The notes under the pieces were generated by a model, which was not told the DNA's origin, did no database searches, and saw nothing but the letters and a program-made list of their open reading frames with translations. A program made the translations under genes and the position numbers. Shown here piece by piece: positions 1 through 7,909 of a stretch of DNA of 64,000 nt (position 1 is the stretch's first letter; every line of letters starts with the position of its first letter). This stretch comes from Patulibacter minatonensis DSM 18081 (lineage in GTDB: Bacteria; Actinomycetota; Thermoleophilia; Solirubrobacterales; Solirubrobacteraceae): NCBI RefSeq assembly GCF_000519325.1, contig NZ_KI912613.1, positions 4,720,469 to 4,784,468 on the forward strand, given 5' to 3'.

Positions 1-970
1 CGGTCGCGTACGCCTCGAGGCCGGCGACGTCCTCCGGGGCCAGGGCCGGGCGGAAGCGCGCGACGGCGGCGATCATCGCCGCGTTGTCGGTGCAGAGGCT
101 GCGGTCCGGGATGGCGACGGCGGCCGGCAGCGCGCCCAGGCGCTCGCGGAGCGGGCCGTTCGCGGCCACCCCGCCGCCGACCGCCAGGCGGTCCAGGCCG
201 GTCTGCTCGAGCGCGCGCTCGACCCGGACGGCGAGGGTCTCGACGACCGCGCGCTGGTACGACGCGGCGAGGTCGGCGCGCCGGGCCGTCGCCTCCGCCT
301 CCCCCAAGTCGCGGATCCGGTAGAGCAGCGAGGTCTTCAGGCCCGAGAACGAGCAGTCGAGACCGCGAACCTTGGCGCCGGTCGGGAACGCGAAGGCCTC
401 GGGGTCGCCCTCCGCCGCCAGCGCCTCGAGCGCGGGCCCGCCCGGGTACGGCAGGCCCAGCAGGCGCGCGCCCTTGTCGATCGCCTCGCCGGCGGCGTCG
501 TCGAGCGTGCCGCCGAGCTCCTCGATGCGGTCGGGATCGTCGACGCGGGAGAGGAACGTGTGCCCGCCGGACGCGACCAGCGCGACGAACGGCGGCTCGA
601 ACGCGACCGGCCGGAGCGTGCAGGCGAGGAGGTGCCCGTCGAGGTGGTCGACCGGGACCAGCGGCAGGCCGCGGGCGACCGCGATCGCCTTGGCCGTCTG
701 CAGCCCGACGAGCAGGGCGCCGACGAGGCCCGGCCCACGGGTGACCGCGACGCGGGTGACGTCGTCGAGGGTGATCCCGGCCGTCCGCAGCGCGTCGGCG
801 ACGACGAGGTCACAGCGCTCGGCGTGGGCGCGGGCGGCGAGCTCGGGGACGACGCCCCCGTACGCGTCGTGGATGCCCTGGCTGGAGATGACGTTCGCGT
901 GGATCCGGCCGTCGTCGTCGACGACGGCGGCGCAGGTGTCGTCGCAGCTCGTCTCGACCGCGAGGATCAC
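1..970 (-). CDS. tsaD: tRNA t6A37 threonylcarbamoyltransferase TsaD (partial, C-terminus outside window)
   Basis: Transfers the threonylcarbamoyl group from TC-AMP to A37 of ANN-decoding tRNAs, working with TsaB and TsaE in the cytoplasm. The reading frame begins VILAVETSCDDTCAAVV, the ASKHA phosphate-1 signature of the Kae1/TsaD family, and about 100 residues on has the metal-site region PVDHLDGHLLA. Further on are VASGGHTFL, DDAAGEAIDKGARLLGLPYPGG and the late AVGGGVAANGPLR motif. The start is a GTG whose bases overlap the rimI stop (GTGA), as in the two upstream junctions. The window edge removes only the end of the protein, after roughly 323 codons. Last gene seen of tsaE-tsaB-rimI-tsaD. 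Identification is certain. Confidence 0.95.
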   Translation of the reverse strand, partial: MILAVETSCDDTCAAVVDDDGRIHANVISSQGIHDAYGGVVPELAARAHAERCDLVVADALRTAGITLDDVTRVAVTRGPGLVGALLVGLQTAKAIAVARGLPLVPVDHLDGHLLACTLRPVAFEPPFVALVASGGHTFLSRVDDPDRIEELGGTLDDAAGEAIDKGARLLGLPYPGGPALEALAAEGDPEAFAFPTGAKVRGLDCSFSGLKTSLLYRIRDLGEAEATARRADLAASYQRAVVETLAVRVERALEQTGLDRLAVGGGVAANGPLRERLGALPAAVAIPDRSLCTDNAAMIAAVARFRPALAPEDVAGLEAYAT

Positions 971-1641
971 GCGCGGTCCCGCCGCGGCGGGGGGCCGCTG
1001 AGGTCCGGCATGTCGGGCGGCACCGGGCCCTTCGACCCGGGGCGGCCGCCGCCCATGCCCTCGTCCTCGGCGCCGGGGATGTCGTACGTGCGACCCTCGA
1101 GCGTCGCCGGGGTCCGCCACATGATGAGGGCGTCCTCGCCGTCGTCGCGGTAGTAGCGCCGCCGGACGCCGACGGAGAGGAAGCCGAGGTCGTCGTAGAG
1201 CCCGCGCGCGCTCGCGTTCGACGGCCGGACCTCGAGGGTGAGCCGCGCCTCGTTGCCGCCGGCGCGGGCGATCACGTGCTCCAGGAGCCCGCGGGCGATG
1301 CCCTCGCGCCGGCGGTTGGGGTCGACGCACACGTTCATCACGTGGAACGCGTCGTCGTACTTCGAGACGATCGCGTAGCCGACGAGGGCCACGCCGGACG
1401 CCGACCCGCGCGCGCCCGCGCCGAACGCCCGCGCGACGACGCAGAGGCCGCCGGACTTCGCGGTCTCCAGCACGAACATCGCCAGCGACCACGGGGCGTT
1501 GTAGCTCCGGCGCTCGATCGCCAGCACCTGTGGCATGTCGGAGAACGTCAGGCGCTGGATGGCGATCCCGCGCGACGGCAGGGTCTCCCGCCGGTCTCCG
1601 GACGGGGGTTCGGGCGAGGTGTGGGGAACGGGAGGGGTCAC
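967..1641 (-). CDS. rimI: Ribosomal-protein-alanine N-acetyltransferase RimI
   Basis: GNAT-fold N-acetyltransferase, of the type that acetylates the N-terminal alanine of ribosomal protein S18. The acetyl-CoA loop is visible as CVDPNRRREGIARGLLEH (about residues 106-123), followed by LEVRPSNASARGLYDDLGF, typical of RimI. The protein is 224 residues, longer than the usual ~150: there are ~25 extra residues before the domain and a ~45-residue Gly/Pro-rich tail after it. Its ATG overlaps the tsaB stop (ATGA) and its TGA overlaps the tsaD GTG, so it is translationally coupled inside the t6A operon, a common actinobacterial arrangement. The substrate is inferred from family and context. Confidence 0.9.
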   Translation of the reverse strand: MTPPVPHTSPEPPSGDRRETLPSRGIAIQRLTFSDMPQVLAIERRSYNAPWSLAMFVLETAKSGGLCVVARAFGAGARGSASGVALVGYAIVSKYDDAFHVMNVCVDPNRRREGIARGLLEHVIARAGGNEARLTLEVRPSNASARGLYDDLGFLSVGVRRRYYRDDGEDALIMWRTPATLEGRTYDIPGAEDEGMGGGRPGSKGPVPPDMPDLSGPPPRRDRA

Positions 1642-2354
1642 CGGCGCTCTGCGGTCGGCACGGCGTCCGCATCCCGAACGTACAGGGGCCGTACGTCCCC
1701 CGGTGCCCCGACGGGCGACGCGGCCGCCGCCCGGATCAGCGCCGCACCGTCCACCGCGTGGGACGCCGGATCCTCGGGCACCTCGACGCCGGCGCCGGTC
1801 AGGACGTCCCGGAAGGCGAGCGCGCCGTCCCCGACCGCGACGGCGGGCGGCGTCCCGAGGTCGGCGAGCGCCGCGGCGAGGCCGTCATGCGGGACCGTCC
1901 ACGGGACGACGGCGGCGCCCCCGGCGACGCCGTCGGGGAACCAGGTGAGGAACAGCTCCCGCCGGCGGGCGTCCTGGACGACGAGGACCGGCCGACCCTC
2001 GAACGGGGCCCCCGGTCCACCGGCGGCCTCGGCGAGCGCGGCCGGTGTGGCGATGCCGACGAGCCCGGCGCCGTGGGCCAGCGCGAGCGCCCGCGCCGTG
2101 GCCACCCCGACCCGGATCCCGGTGAAGGTCCCGGGGCCGAGCCCGACGACGATCCGTCCGACGTCGCCCCACCCCGCGCCGACCGCGGTCAGGGCGTCCT
2201 CGGCGAGGCCGAGGAGCAGGCGCGTGTGCCCCGGGCGCTCGCCGGCGGCGGGGACCTCGATCCGGGTGGCGGACCGCGCGCCCGGTGCGACCGCGGCGGC
2301 GACGGTGGCGGGCGTGGCGGTGTCGAGCCCGAGGACGACGGGGCGGTCGGTCAT
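1638..2354 (-). CDS. tsaB: tRNA t6A37 biosynthesis dimerization protein TsaB
   Basis: Inactive ASKHA paralogue of TsaD that scaffolds the TsaB-TsaD-TsaE complex in t6A37 formation. The 238-residue protein begins MTDRPVVLGLDTATPATVAA and carries the diagnostic IVVGLGPGTFTGIRVGVATA segment (about residues 68-87). It ends with VRPLYVRDADA, the usual TsaB tail before the C-terminus. The ATG at 2354 overlaps the tsaE TGA, and the stop overlaps the rimI ATG, so translation is probably coupled in both directions. The frame stays open further upstream into tsaE, but that part has no homology character, and the overlap start fits the family length. Confidence 0.94.
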   Translation of the reverse strand: MTDRPVVLGLDTATPATVAAAVAPGARSATRIEVPAAGERPGHTRLLLGLAEDALTAVGAGWGDVGRIVVGLGPGTFTGIRVGVATARALALAHGAGLVGIATPAALAEAAGGPGAPFEGRPVLVVQDARRRELFLTWFPDGVAGGAAVVPWTVPHDGLAAALADLGTPPAVAVGDGALAFRDVLTGAGVEVPEDPASHAVDGAALIRAAAASPVGAPGDVRPLYVRDADAVPTAERR

Positions 2355-2845
2355 CGCGCGGCCCGCCAGGTCAACCGGGCCTCGCGCCGGTCGTCGCCGG
2401 CGTGCGCGAGCTCGACCTCGAGCGCGACGCGGTCGGCGATCAGCGCCTCCGCCGGGCCGGGCCATTCGACGAACGCGACGACGTCCCCGGCGAGCTCCTC
2501 GTCGATCAGGTCCTCGTCGTCCTCCCCCAGTCCGGCGAGCCGGTAGAGGTCGAGGTGCGCGATCCGTACCGCCGCGCCGTCGTACCGGTGGGCGAGGGCG
2601 AAGGTCGGGGAGGTGATCCTGCCGGTGGCGCCGAGCGCGGCCGCCGCGCCGCGCACGAGCGTCGTCTTGCCGGCCCCGAGATCGCCCCGGAGGAGGACGA
2701 CGTCGCCGGCCCGTAGGCGGCGCGCCACCTCGGCGCCGAGGGCCTCGGTCGCGGCCGCGGAGGTCGTCGTGCGCACGTCGTCGGGACCGCCGCCCGTGGC
2801 GCCCACCGGCGGATCGCTGTCCGGTGCTCGGCCGTCGGGACGCAT
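2351..2845 (-). CDS. tsaE: tRNA t6A37 biosynthesis ATPase TsaE
   Basis: Small P-loop ATPase that drives turnover of the TsaB-TsaD complex. The Walker A motif RGDLGAGKTTLVRG, the ITSPTFAL switch region, HLDLYRL (Walker B-like) and FVEWP are all present in family order. I prefer the ATG at 2845 (164 residues) to one eight codons upstream, because a TAGACT -10 hexamer lies 8 nt before it and would make the mRNA leaderless. The N-terminal ~35 residues are low-complexity and not part of the fold. First gene of tsaE-tsaB-rimI-tsaD, divergent from the flippase gene with overlapping promoter regions. Confidence 0.92.
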   Translation of the reverse strand: MRPDGRAPDSDPPVGATGGGPDDVRTTTSAAATEALGAEVARRLRAGDVVLLRGDLGAGKTTLVRGAAAALGATGRITSPTFALAHRYDGAAVRIAHLDLYRLAGLGEDDEDLIDEELAGDVVAFVEWPGPAEALIADRVALEVELAHAGDDRREARLTWRAAR

Positions 2846-2853
2846 CCACGGCG

Positions 2854-2859
2854 AGTCTA
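2854..2859 (-). promoter_or_regulatory. -10 hexamer of tsaE operon (leaderless)
   Basis: TAGACT on the minus strand, 8 nt before the tsaE ATG at 2845. This position places transcription start at or next to the start codon. Confidence 0.55.
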
Positions 2860-2877
2860 CGTCCTCCACCCGTCCTC

Positions 2878-2883
2878 TACCCT
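2878..2883 (+). promoter_or_regulatory. -10 hexamer of flippase gene (leaderless)
   Basis: TACCCT lies 9 nt before the GTG at 2893. It sits back-to-back with the tsaE promoter, so one ~40-bp region serves both strands. Confidence 0.5.
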
Positions 2884-2892
2884 TCGTCGTTC

Positions 2893-4326
2893 GTGCCGTC
2901 CGACGCTCCCACGCCGGTGGACCCAGGACGCCCTGGGGCCCCCGAGCCGTCCCCCGCGCCCGTCGGACTGATCGCCCGGTTGAAGGCGGCCCGCGAGACC
3001 GAGACCGGCCGCACCGCCGAGCTCGCCGCGGCGTCGATGCTGAACAACGCGATCCAGCTGCTCTTCACGGTGCTGCTGACCCGCCTGCTCGGCAAGACGG
3101 GCTACGCGTCGCTCGCGGCCCTCGTCGCGGCGTTCCTGATCCTCCAGGTCTCCGGCCAGGCGATGCAGGCCGCCGCCGCGCGGGCGATCGTCCGGTGGAC
3201 GCAGCGCGGCCACCACGAGCCGTACCGCGAGGTCTGGGGCTGGACGCGCCAGGCGCTCCTGCTCTCGATCCTGGCGCTCGTGCTCGGCTGCGTCTTCCGC
3301 CAGCCCCTGGCGGACCTGATCGGCGTCGGCCAGCACCCGTGGGCGGCGGCCGTGCTGCCGGTCTCGGGCACGCTCTTCCTGCTCGTGTGCCTCCAGCGCG
3401 GGGCGCTCCAGGGGCTCGGCGACTTCGACGCCGTCGGCGGGTCGATCGTGATGGAGGCCGTGCTGCGCCTGGGTGCCGCGATCGTCCTGGTCGCGATCGG
3501 CATGGAGGTCACGGGCGCCTTCGCGGCGGCCCCGATCGCGTTCGCCGTGCTCGCGCTCGGGATGGACCGCCGGTTGCGGGCCAAGCACGTCAACGACGAG
3601 GTCGTGAGCGACGGGGAGCAGCCGATCCCGCTCTGGCAGCTCGCCCGCTGGGAGCGCACGGTGATCGTCTCGCTGCTGCTCGTGGCGATCATGCAGAACG
3701 TCGACACGATCCTCGCCAAGCGCGAGCTCGACGAGTCGGTGGCGGGGTCCTACGCGGCGGCCGCGGTGGCCGCGAAGGCCGTCGTCTGGGTCGCCGTCGG
3801 TGTGGCACTGCAGCTGCTGCCGGAGGCCACCCGTCGCGCCGTCGCCGGCGAGGACCCGCACCCGGTGCTCAAACGGGCGATCGCCTTCCTCTTCCTGATC
3901 GGGGTCCCCGCGATCCTGATCTTCGTCGCGATCCCGAAGTTCCTGCTCGAGACCGCGTTCGGCCCGGAGTTCGGCTCGGCGTCCGGCGCGCTGCCGCTGC
4001 TCGGCATCGCGATGCTGCTCCTGTCGATCACGCTGATGTCCGTGCAGTACCTGTCGGCGATCGGCCGGCACCGGCACCTCGTCCCGCTCCTGGTGCTCGC
4101 GGTCCTGGAGGTCGGGTTCCTCGCCCGGCACGGCTGGTCGGCCACGGAGTTCGCGACGATCGTCCTGGTCTCCCAGGCCGTGGCCGCCGCGGTCACCCTG
4201 GCGCTGGCGTGGTGGACCTCCCCCGCCGACGGCGTGCGCGCCGCGACGGAGGCGGAGCTCGAGGAGCTCCTGCCGCCGACGACGCCCGCGCGCGGCGCGA
4301 CGGCCGACACCCCGGCCGTCGGCTGA
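2893..4326 (+). CDS. MOP-superfamily polysaccharide/lipid flippase-like membrane protein
   Basis: Predicted 477-residue polytopic membrane protein resembling Wzx/MurJ-type exporters that flip lipid-linked glycans across the membrane. After a Pro-rich cytoplasmic start comes LKAARETETGRTAELAAASMLNN, then the first helix pair (IQLLFTVLLTRLLG and YASLAALVAAFLIL). About twelve hydrophobic segments alternate with short polar loops, including the conserved charged region around WERTVIVSLLLVAIMQNVDTI, typical of the polysaccharide biosynthesis branch. The GTG start at 2893 is supported by a TACCCT -10 hexamer 9 nt upstream; longer in-frame starts would overlap tsaE. No glycosyltransferases flank it, so the cargo cannot be inferred. 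It converges with the gene ending at 4335. Confidence 0.8.
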   Translation: MPSDAPTPVDPGRPGAPEPSPAPVGLIARLKAARETETGRTAELAAASMLNNAIQLLFTVLLTRLLGKTGYASLAALVAAFLILQVSGQAMQAAAARAIVRWTQRGHHEPYREVWGWTRQALLLSILALVLGCVFRQPLADLIGVGQHPWAAAVLPVSGTLFLLVCLQRGALQGLGDFDAVGGSIVMEAVLRLGAAIVLVAIGMEVTGAFAAAPIAFAVLALGMDRRLRAKHVNDEVVSDGEQPIPLWQLARWERTVIVSLLLVAIMQNVDTILAKRELDESVAGSYAAAAVAAKAVVWVAVGVALQLLPEATRRAVAGEDPHPVLKRAIAFLFLIGVPAILIFVAIPKFLLETAFGPEFGSASGALPLLGIAMLLLSITLMSVQYLSAIGRHRHLVPLLVLAVLEVGFLARHGWSATEFATIVLVSQAVAAAVTLALAWWTSPADGVRAATEAELEELLPPTTPARGATADTPAVG

Positions 4327-4334
4327 CCGGCTCG

Positions 4335-5066
4335 TCAGGCGGCGCAGGTCGGGATCTTCGCCTTCGGCGACACCTCGACGTAGGGCGCGAAGACCCAGCG
4401 GTCCGTGCCGATGCGGATCCACGTGCTGGAGGTCCCGCTCGGCGTCGTCACCGTCTGCCCCGTGGTGCGGCACTGGACGGTGACCTTCGTGCCGGCGTCG
4501 AGCGCGGCGACGCGCGGGGCGGCCGTGCCCGGCGTGCTGCGGACGGCGACCGTGCAGGTCCCGTTCTTCGGGCACTCCCCGACGATCGTGCCCGCGACGC
4601 CCCCGGCGGGGAGGACCGCGCTGCCGGTGCCCTCGCCCGTCCCGGTGCTCGTCCCGTCGCCGGTCTCCGTCGTGGTCCCGACCGCCTTGCCCGGAGACCG
4701 CCAGGTCCGAACGGTCGACGTGGCGCGGATGCGGCCGGTCGCGTCGCGCGCCTGGACGGTCAGGGAGACCTGGGTCGCGCGCGGGACCCGTGACGCGTCC
4801 CACCCGATCGCGAACCCGTTGGACGCGACCTCGTCGACGCCGAGCCTCCGCGTCCGCACGACGCCGTCGGCCCCCTTCCAGCGTCCCCGGAAGACGACGG
4901 AGCGCGTGGCCGCCGACGCCTTCGCGGTGAGCTGCAGACGGGGCACGGAGGTGGTCGGCTGCGTGACCGACAGCGAGACCGGCGCGGGAGCGGCGTCCGC
5001 GGACCCGGCTGCGACGAGCAGCACGGCGGTGGCGGCGGTGGAGACGGCGAGACGGGACCGAGACAT
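4335..5066 (-). CDS. Secreted protein with C-terminal SH3-like domain
   Basis: 243-residue exported protein of unknown function. A classical signal peptide (RSRLAVSTAATAVLLVAAG, ending SADA-AP) is followed by an Ig-like beta-rich region of about 110 residues and a Thr/Gly linker at about 140-155. The end is a bacterial SH3-like module: GTIVGECPKNGTCTVAVRST, then a Gly- and Thr-rich strand pattern to WIRIGTDRWVFAPYVEV. Three to four cysteines in that module could form disulfides outside the cell. SH3b modules often bind peptidoglycan, so cell-wall association is a reasonable inference. It lies 104 bp downstream of the presenilin-like gene on the same strand. Confidence 0.75.
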   Translation of the reverse strand: MSRSRLAVSTAATAVLLVAAGSADAAPAPVSLSVTQPTTSVPRLQLTAKASAATRSVVFRGRWKGADGVVRTRRLGVDEVASNGFAIGWDASRVPRATQVSLTVQARDATGRIRATSTVRTWRSPGKAVGTTTETGDGTSTGTGEGTGSAVLPAGGVAGTIVGECPKNGTCTVAVRSTPGTAAPRVAALDAGTKVTVQCRTTGQTVTTPSGTSSTWIRIGTDRWVFAPYVEVSPKAKIPTCAA

Positions 5067-5170
5067 GAGCTCCGGCGTTCGCCACCGGCCGTCGTCGTCC
5101 TTCCGCCGCACGGCACCGTGCAGGCGCGCCCGGTCGGCGCGCGCCGCCGGCCCGCCGCGAGCGGTGCCGA

Positions 5171-6109
5171 TCAGCCGGGTGCCGCGGCGCCCGACGGCCC
5201 GGCCGCGGACGCCGCCGCACCCCGGTCCCGTGGCCCGCGGAGCCCCCCGAAGAGCAGGAGGGCGACCGCGATCGGCACCGTCGCGGGCAGCGTGTCCACG
5301 ACCTCGAACAGCAGGTCGAAGAGCAGCGAGAGGACGAGCGTGGCCCCCGCGGCCGCGAACTGCCGCCGCCGGCTCGCACCCTCCGCGGCGAGCACCGCCC
5401 CCAGGACGCCTGCCACGAAGACGTCGCCGTAGCCCATCGAGGCGGTGCCGAACTGGACGAACTGCAGCCGCGGCAGGTCGGCGGCGGGGACGGCGGCGTT
5501 CAGCGCGTCGTTCGGCTTCTCCAGGCCGCCCGAGAACACGAGCACCGCGTCGATGACGGCCATCGCGACCAGGGCGATCCGGATCCAGGCGAGCGGCGGC
5601 ACGGCCTCGAGGACCCGGCCGGTCGCGACCCGCACCCGCCCGGCGACCTGCGCCGCGCCGTGGTCGGGCAGCGGTGCCGACGCGTCCGGCACCGGGACCC
5701 CGCCCACGACGCCGACGAGGAGCCGTCCGAGCGTCACGCAGCTCAGCGCGGTGATCGCCAGCGCGGCGGCCTGGCCCGCGCGCTCGCCCTCCGCGGTGAT
5801 CGCCACCACCAGCGCGGGCACGGCGAGCACCGCCAGCCACGGACGGGCCCCGCGGGCGCCCCACCCGACCGCGGCGGCGGCCAGGGGCGGCGTGGCGATC
5901 AACGCGAGCCACGTCAGGCCCACCGCCGCGCCCGGGAGCACGGCGAGGACGCCCACCACGACGGCGATCGAGAGCGGGAGGACGAGCGACCACGCACGAC
6001 CGGCGAAGCGGTGCGCGAAGGCGGGCAGCCCGGCGGCGGGCAACGCGACGAGCAGCGCCTGCACGGCCACCAGGACGGCGTTCCAGCCGGAGTACGGGAG
6101 CGGGCCCAT
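5171..6109 (-). CDS. Presenilin/signal-peptide-peptidase-like intramembrane aspartyl protease (A22-like), nine TM segments
   Basis: 312-residue membrane protein that I interpret as a GxGD-type intramembrane aspartyl protease. About nine hydrophobic helices can be drawn (near residues 11-31, 40-64, 65-83, 90-104, 114-135, 173-193, 216-241, 250-272 and 275-290). Helix 6 carries Asp187 in AVIDAVLVFSG, where presenilins have the YD motif. Helix 7 carries MGYGDVFVAGVLGAVLA with Asp229 in a GxGD motif, and helix 9 opens with PATVP near where the family has PAL. Spacing and order match family A22 rather than prepilin peptidases (A24). Its ATG directly follows the udg stop codon with no gap, so the two are co-transcribed. 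Protease activity is inferred; the fold assignment is moderately sure. Confidence 0.62.
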   Translation of the reverse strand: MGPLPYSGWNAVLVAVQALLVALPAAGLPAFAHRFAGRAWSLVLPLSIAVVVGVLAVLPGAAVGLTWLALIATPPLAAAAVGWGARGARPWLAVLAVPALVVAITAEGERAGQAAALAITALSCVTLGRLLVGVVGGVPVPDASAPLPDHGAAQVAGRVRVATGRVLEAVPPLAWIRIALVAMAVIDAVLVFSGGLEKPNDALNAAVPAADLPRLQFVQFGTASMGYGDVFVAGVLGAVLAAEGASRRRQFAAAGATLVLSLLFDLLFEVVDTLPATVPIAVALLLFGGLRGPRDRGAAASAAGPSGAAAPG

Positions 6110-6841
6110 CTAGGCCGGGCCGTCGATCTCGAAGAGCCCGAGCTGCCCGCGCGGGTCCTCGTCGACGGGGGGCGTGACGCCGCGGTCGGTCCCGCGGGGA
6201 GGGTCCGGGACGGGCTGCGGCGGCTCGGGGAGCTCCACGAGCCCCGGGACGAGGGCCAGGTCCGCACGGAGCACGTCGACGAGGCGCGGCTCGTAGAGGG
6301 CGGCGTCCGGGTGGTGGACCGGGAGCAGCCGCACGGTCCGGGTGCCGAGTCGCCGGACCTCGGCGCGGCCGTGGAGCGTCTTGATGCTCCCGGGATCCTC
6401 GCGCAGGAGCTTCGTGGCGAAGTTCCCGAGGGTGCAGACGACCTTCGGGCGGACGAGGGCGATCTGGGCGTGGAGGTGCTCGCGGCAGTGCGAGAGCTCC
6501 TCCGCCAACGGGTCGCGGCCCGACGGGGGCCGGCACTTCAGCGCGGTCGTGACGTACACGTCCTCGCGCCGCAGCCCGATCTCGCCCAGCAGGTCGGTCA
6601 GCAGCCGCCCGGGGGCACCGACGAGCGGGAGGCCCTGCTGGTCCTCGCTGCGCCCCGGGGACTCGCCGACGAACAGCACCTCGGCGTCGGGGTCGCCCGC
6701 GCCGAAGACCACCGTCGTCCGTGCGGCCACGAGCTGGGGGCAGCGGACGCACGACCGGGCCCGTCCCCGGGCCGCCGCCAGGTGCAGGCGACGCTCCGCC
6801 GCGGTGGGCGGCGGTGCGGGAGCGGACGGCGGGGATCCCAC
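6110..6841 (-). CDS. udg: Type-4 (Fe-S) uracil-DNA glycosylase
   Basis: Removes uracil from DNA as the first step of base-excision repair. Four cysteines for the [4Fe-4S] cluster are present at about residues 31, 34, 103 and 119 (CVRC, then LKC and SHC with the family-4 spacing of 16). Motif I reads GESPGRSED and motif II HHPDAAL, both as in family 4 and unlike family 5. The GTG at 6841 (243 residues) is favoured because a TAGCCT -10 hexamer sits 8 nt upstream. A longer in-frame start at 6922 would add a basic, low-complexity N-terminus. The C-terminal ~35 residues are Pro-rich and end QLGLFEID. The next gene starts immediately after its stop codon. Confidence 0.93.
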   Translation of the reverse strand: MGSPPSAPAPPPTAAERRLHLAAARGRARSCVRCPQLVAARTTVVFGAGDPDAEVLFVGESPGRSEDQQGLPLVGAPGRLLTDLLGEIGLRREDVYVTTALKCRPPSGRDPLAEELSHCREHLHAQIALVRPKVVCTLGNFATKLLREDPGSIKTLHGRAEVRRLGTRTVRLLPVHHPDAALYEPRLVDVLRADLALVPGLVELPEPPQPVPDPPRGTDRGVTPPVDEDPRGQLGLFEIDGPA

Positions 6842-6849
6842 GACGGACG

Positions 6850-6855
6850 AGGCTA
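6850..6855 (-). promoter_or_regulatory. -10 hexamer of udg (leaderless)
   Basis: TAGCCT, 8 nt before the GTG at 6841. The same hexamer precedes mutY at a similar distance. Confidence 0.5.
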
Positions 6856-6972
6856 GCGGGCGGGGTCCGCGGCGGCGGAGCACCCGCGGCCGGCGGGGTC
6901 GCCGGACGGACCGCACGCACATGATCCCGAAGCCGAGGTAAAACCTGGGAACCCTGACCTGGTTTCACTCCG

Positions 6973-7001
6973 TTGCGTTCTCCGCGCGGAGTGCTACAAC
7001 T
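6973..7001 (+). promoter_or_regulatory. Sigma-70-type promoter of the pantothenate operon
   Basis: A -35 TTGCGT (6973-6978), 16-bp spacer and -10 TACAACT (6995-7001) precede an mRNA leader of about 100 nt. A GGAG at 7099 or so is near the ATG at 7109. Upstream, 6943-6967 has two ACCTGG copies and AAACC/GGTTT inverted ends that could bind a regulator; this is only suggestive. Confidence 0.5.
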
Positions 7002-7108
7002 CAGGAAGGCCGTCACCACGTTCGTGGGACGGACCTGCCGCAGCACCTGCACCACACCCTCGTACCACGCGACCGGCATCCCCTACGGGGAGCTGGACCG
7101 GAGACCTG

Positions 7109-7909
7109 ATGGACCTGCGTCCACGCGCATCGCACGATGCGCCCACCCCCCGATGTTCCGTCGTTGGACGGGGCCGACTCGGCACGACGCTCGCGCGTCA
7201 CCTGGCCGACGCCGGGATCGACGTCACGGGGCCGCACGGCCGCGCGCACGACGGTGACGACGCGACCGTCGTCGTCCTCTGCGTGCCGGACGCCGCGATC
7301 GCCGACGCCGCGGGCGCGATCACCGTCCGTCCCGACCGCCTGGTCGGACACTGCTCCGGTGCGACGACCCTCGCCCCGCTGGCACCGCACACCGCCTTCT
7401 CGCTCCACCCGCTGATGACCGTGCCCGACGGCCGCACCTCCCTCGCCGGCGCTCCGTGCGCGATCGCCGGCTCCTCGTCCGCCGCCCTCGCGCTCGCCGA
7501 GCGGCTCGGCACCGCCTGCGGGATGCGGCCGATCCGCGTCGACGACGAGGACCGGGCCGCCTACCACGCCGCCGCCTCGATCGCCGCGAACTACCTCCTC
7601 GCGGTCGAGGACCTCGCGGCCCGCGTCGCCGAGGACGCCGGGCTCGACCGGGCGGCGCTCGCCCCGCTCGTCCGCGCCGCGGTCGACGCCTGGCAGGACC
7701 GCGGTGCCGCCGACGCGCTGACCGGCCCGGTCGCCCGCGGCGACGACGCCACGGTCGCCCGCCAGCGCACCGCGATCGCGGGCCGCCTGCCCGCCGCGGA
7801 CCTCGAGCTGTTCGACGCGCTGACGGCCGCGACCGTGCGCCTCGCCGGCCGCGCCGCCGCGCCGGCCGACGACCGGACGCGGGTGGCCGCCGGGAGCGTC
7901 CCGTGCTGA
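7109..7909 (+). CDS. Rossmann-like DUF2520 dehydrogenase-family protein, first gene of pan operon
   Basis: 266-residue protein with an N-terminal Rossmann NAD(P)-binding fold (VVGRGRLGTTLARHLADAG, about residues 18-36; VVVLCVPDAAIADAA) and a C-terminal all-helical DUF2520 domain. A middle segment GHCSGATTLAPL and SLHPLMTV match the family pattern related to ketopantoate and pyrroline-5-carboxylate reductases. It heads panC-panD-panB and its stop overlaps the panC start by 7 bp, so a role in pantothenate synthesis is likely. No panE is present in the window, so it may be the ketopantoate reductase. That function is inferred from fold and context, not shown. Confidence 0.85.
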   Translation: MDLRPRASHDAPTPRCSVVGRGRLGTTLARHLADAGIDVTGPHGRAHDGDDATVVVLCVPDAAIADAAGAITVRPDRLVGHCSGATTLAPLAPHTAFSLHPLMTVPDGRTSLAGAPCAIAGSSSAALALAERLGTACGMRPIRVDDEDRAAYHAAASIAANYLLAVEDLAARVAEDAGLDRAALAPLVRAAVDAWQDRGAADALTGPVARGDDATVARQRTAIAGRLPAADLELFDALTAATVRLAGRAAAPADDRTRVAAGSVPC

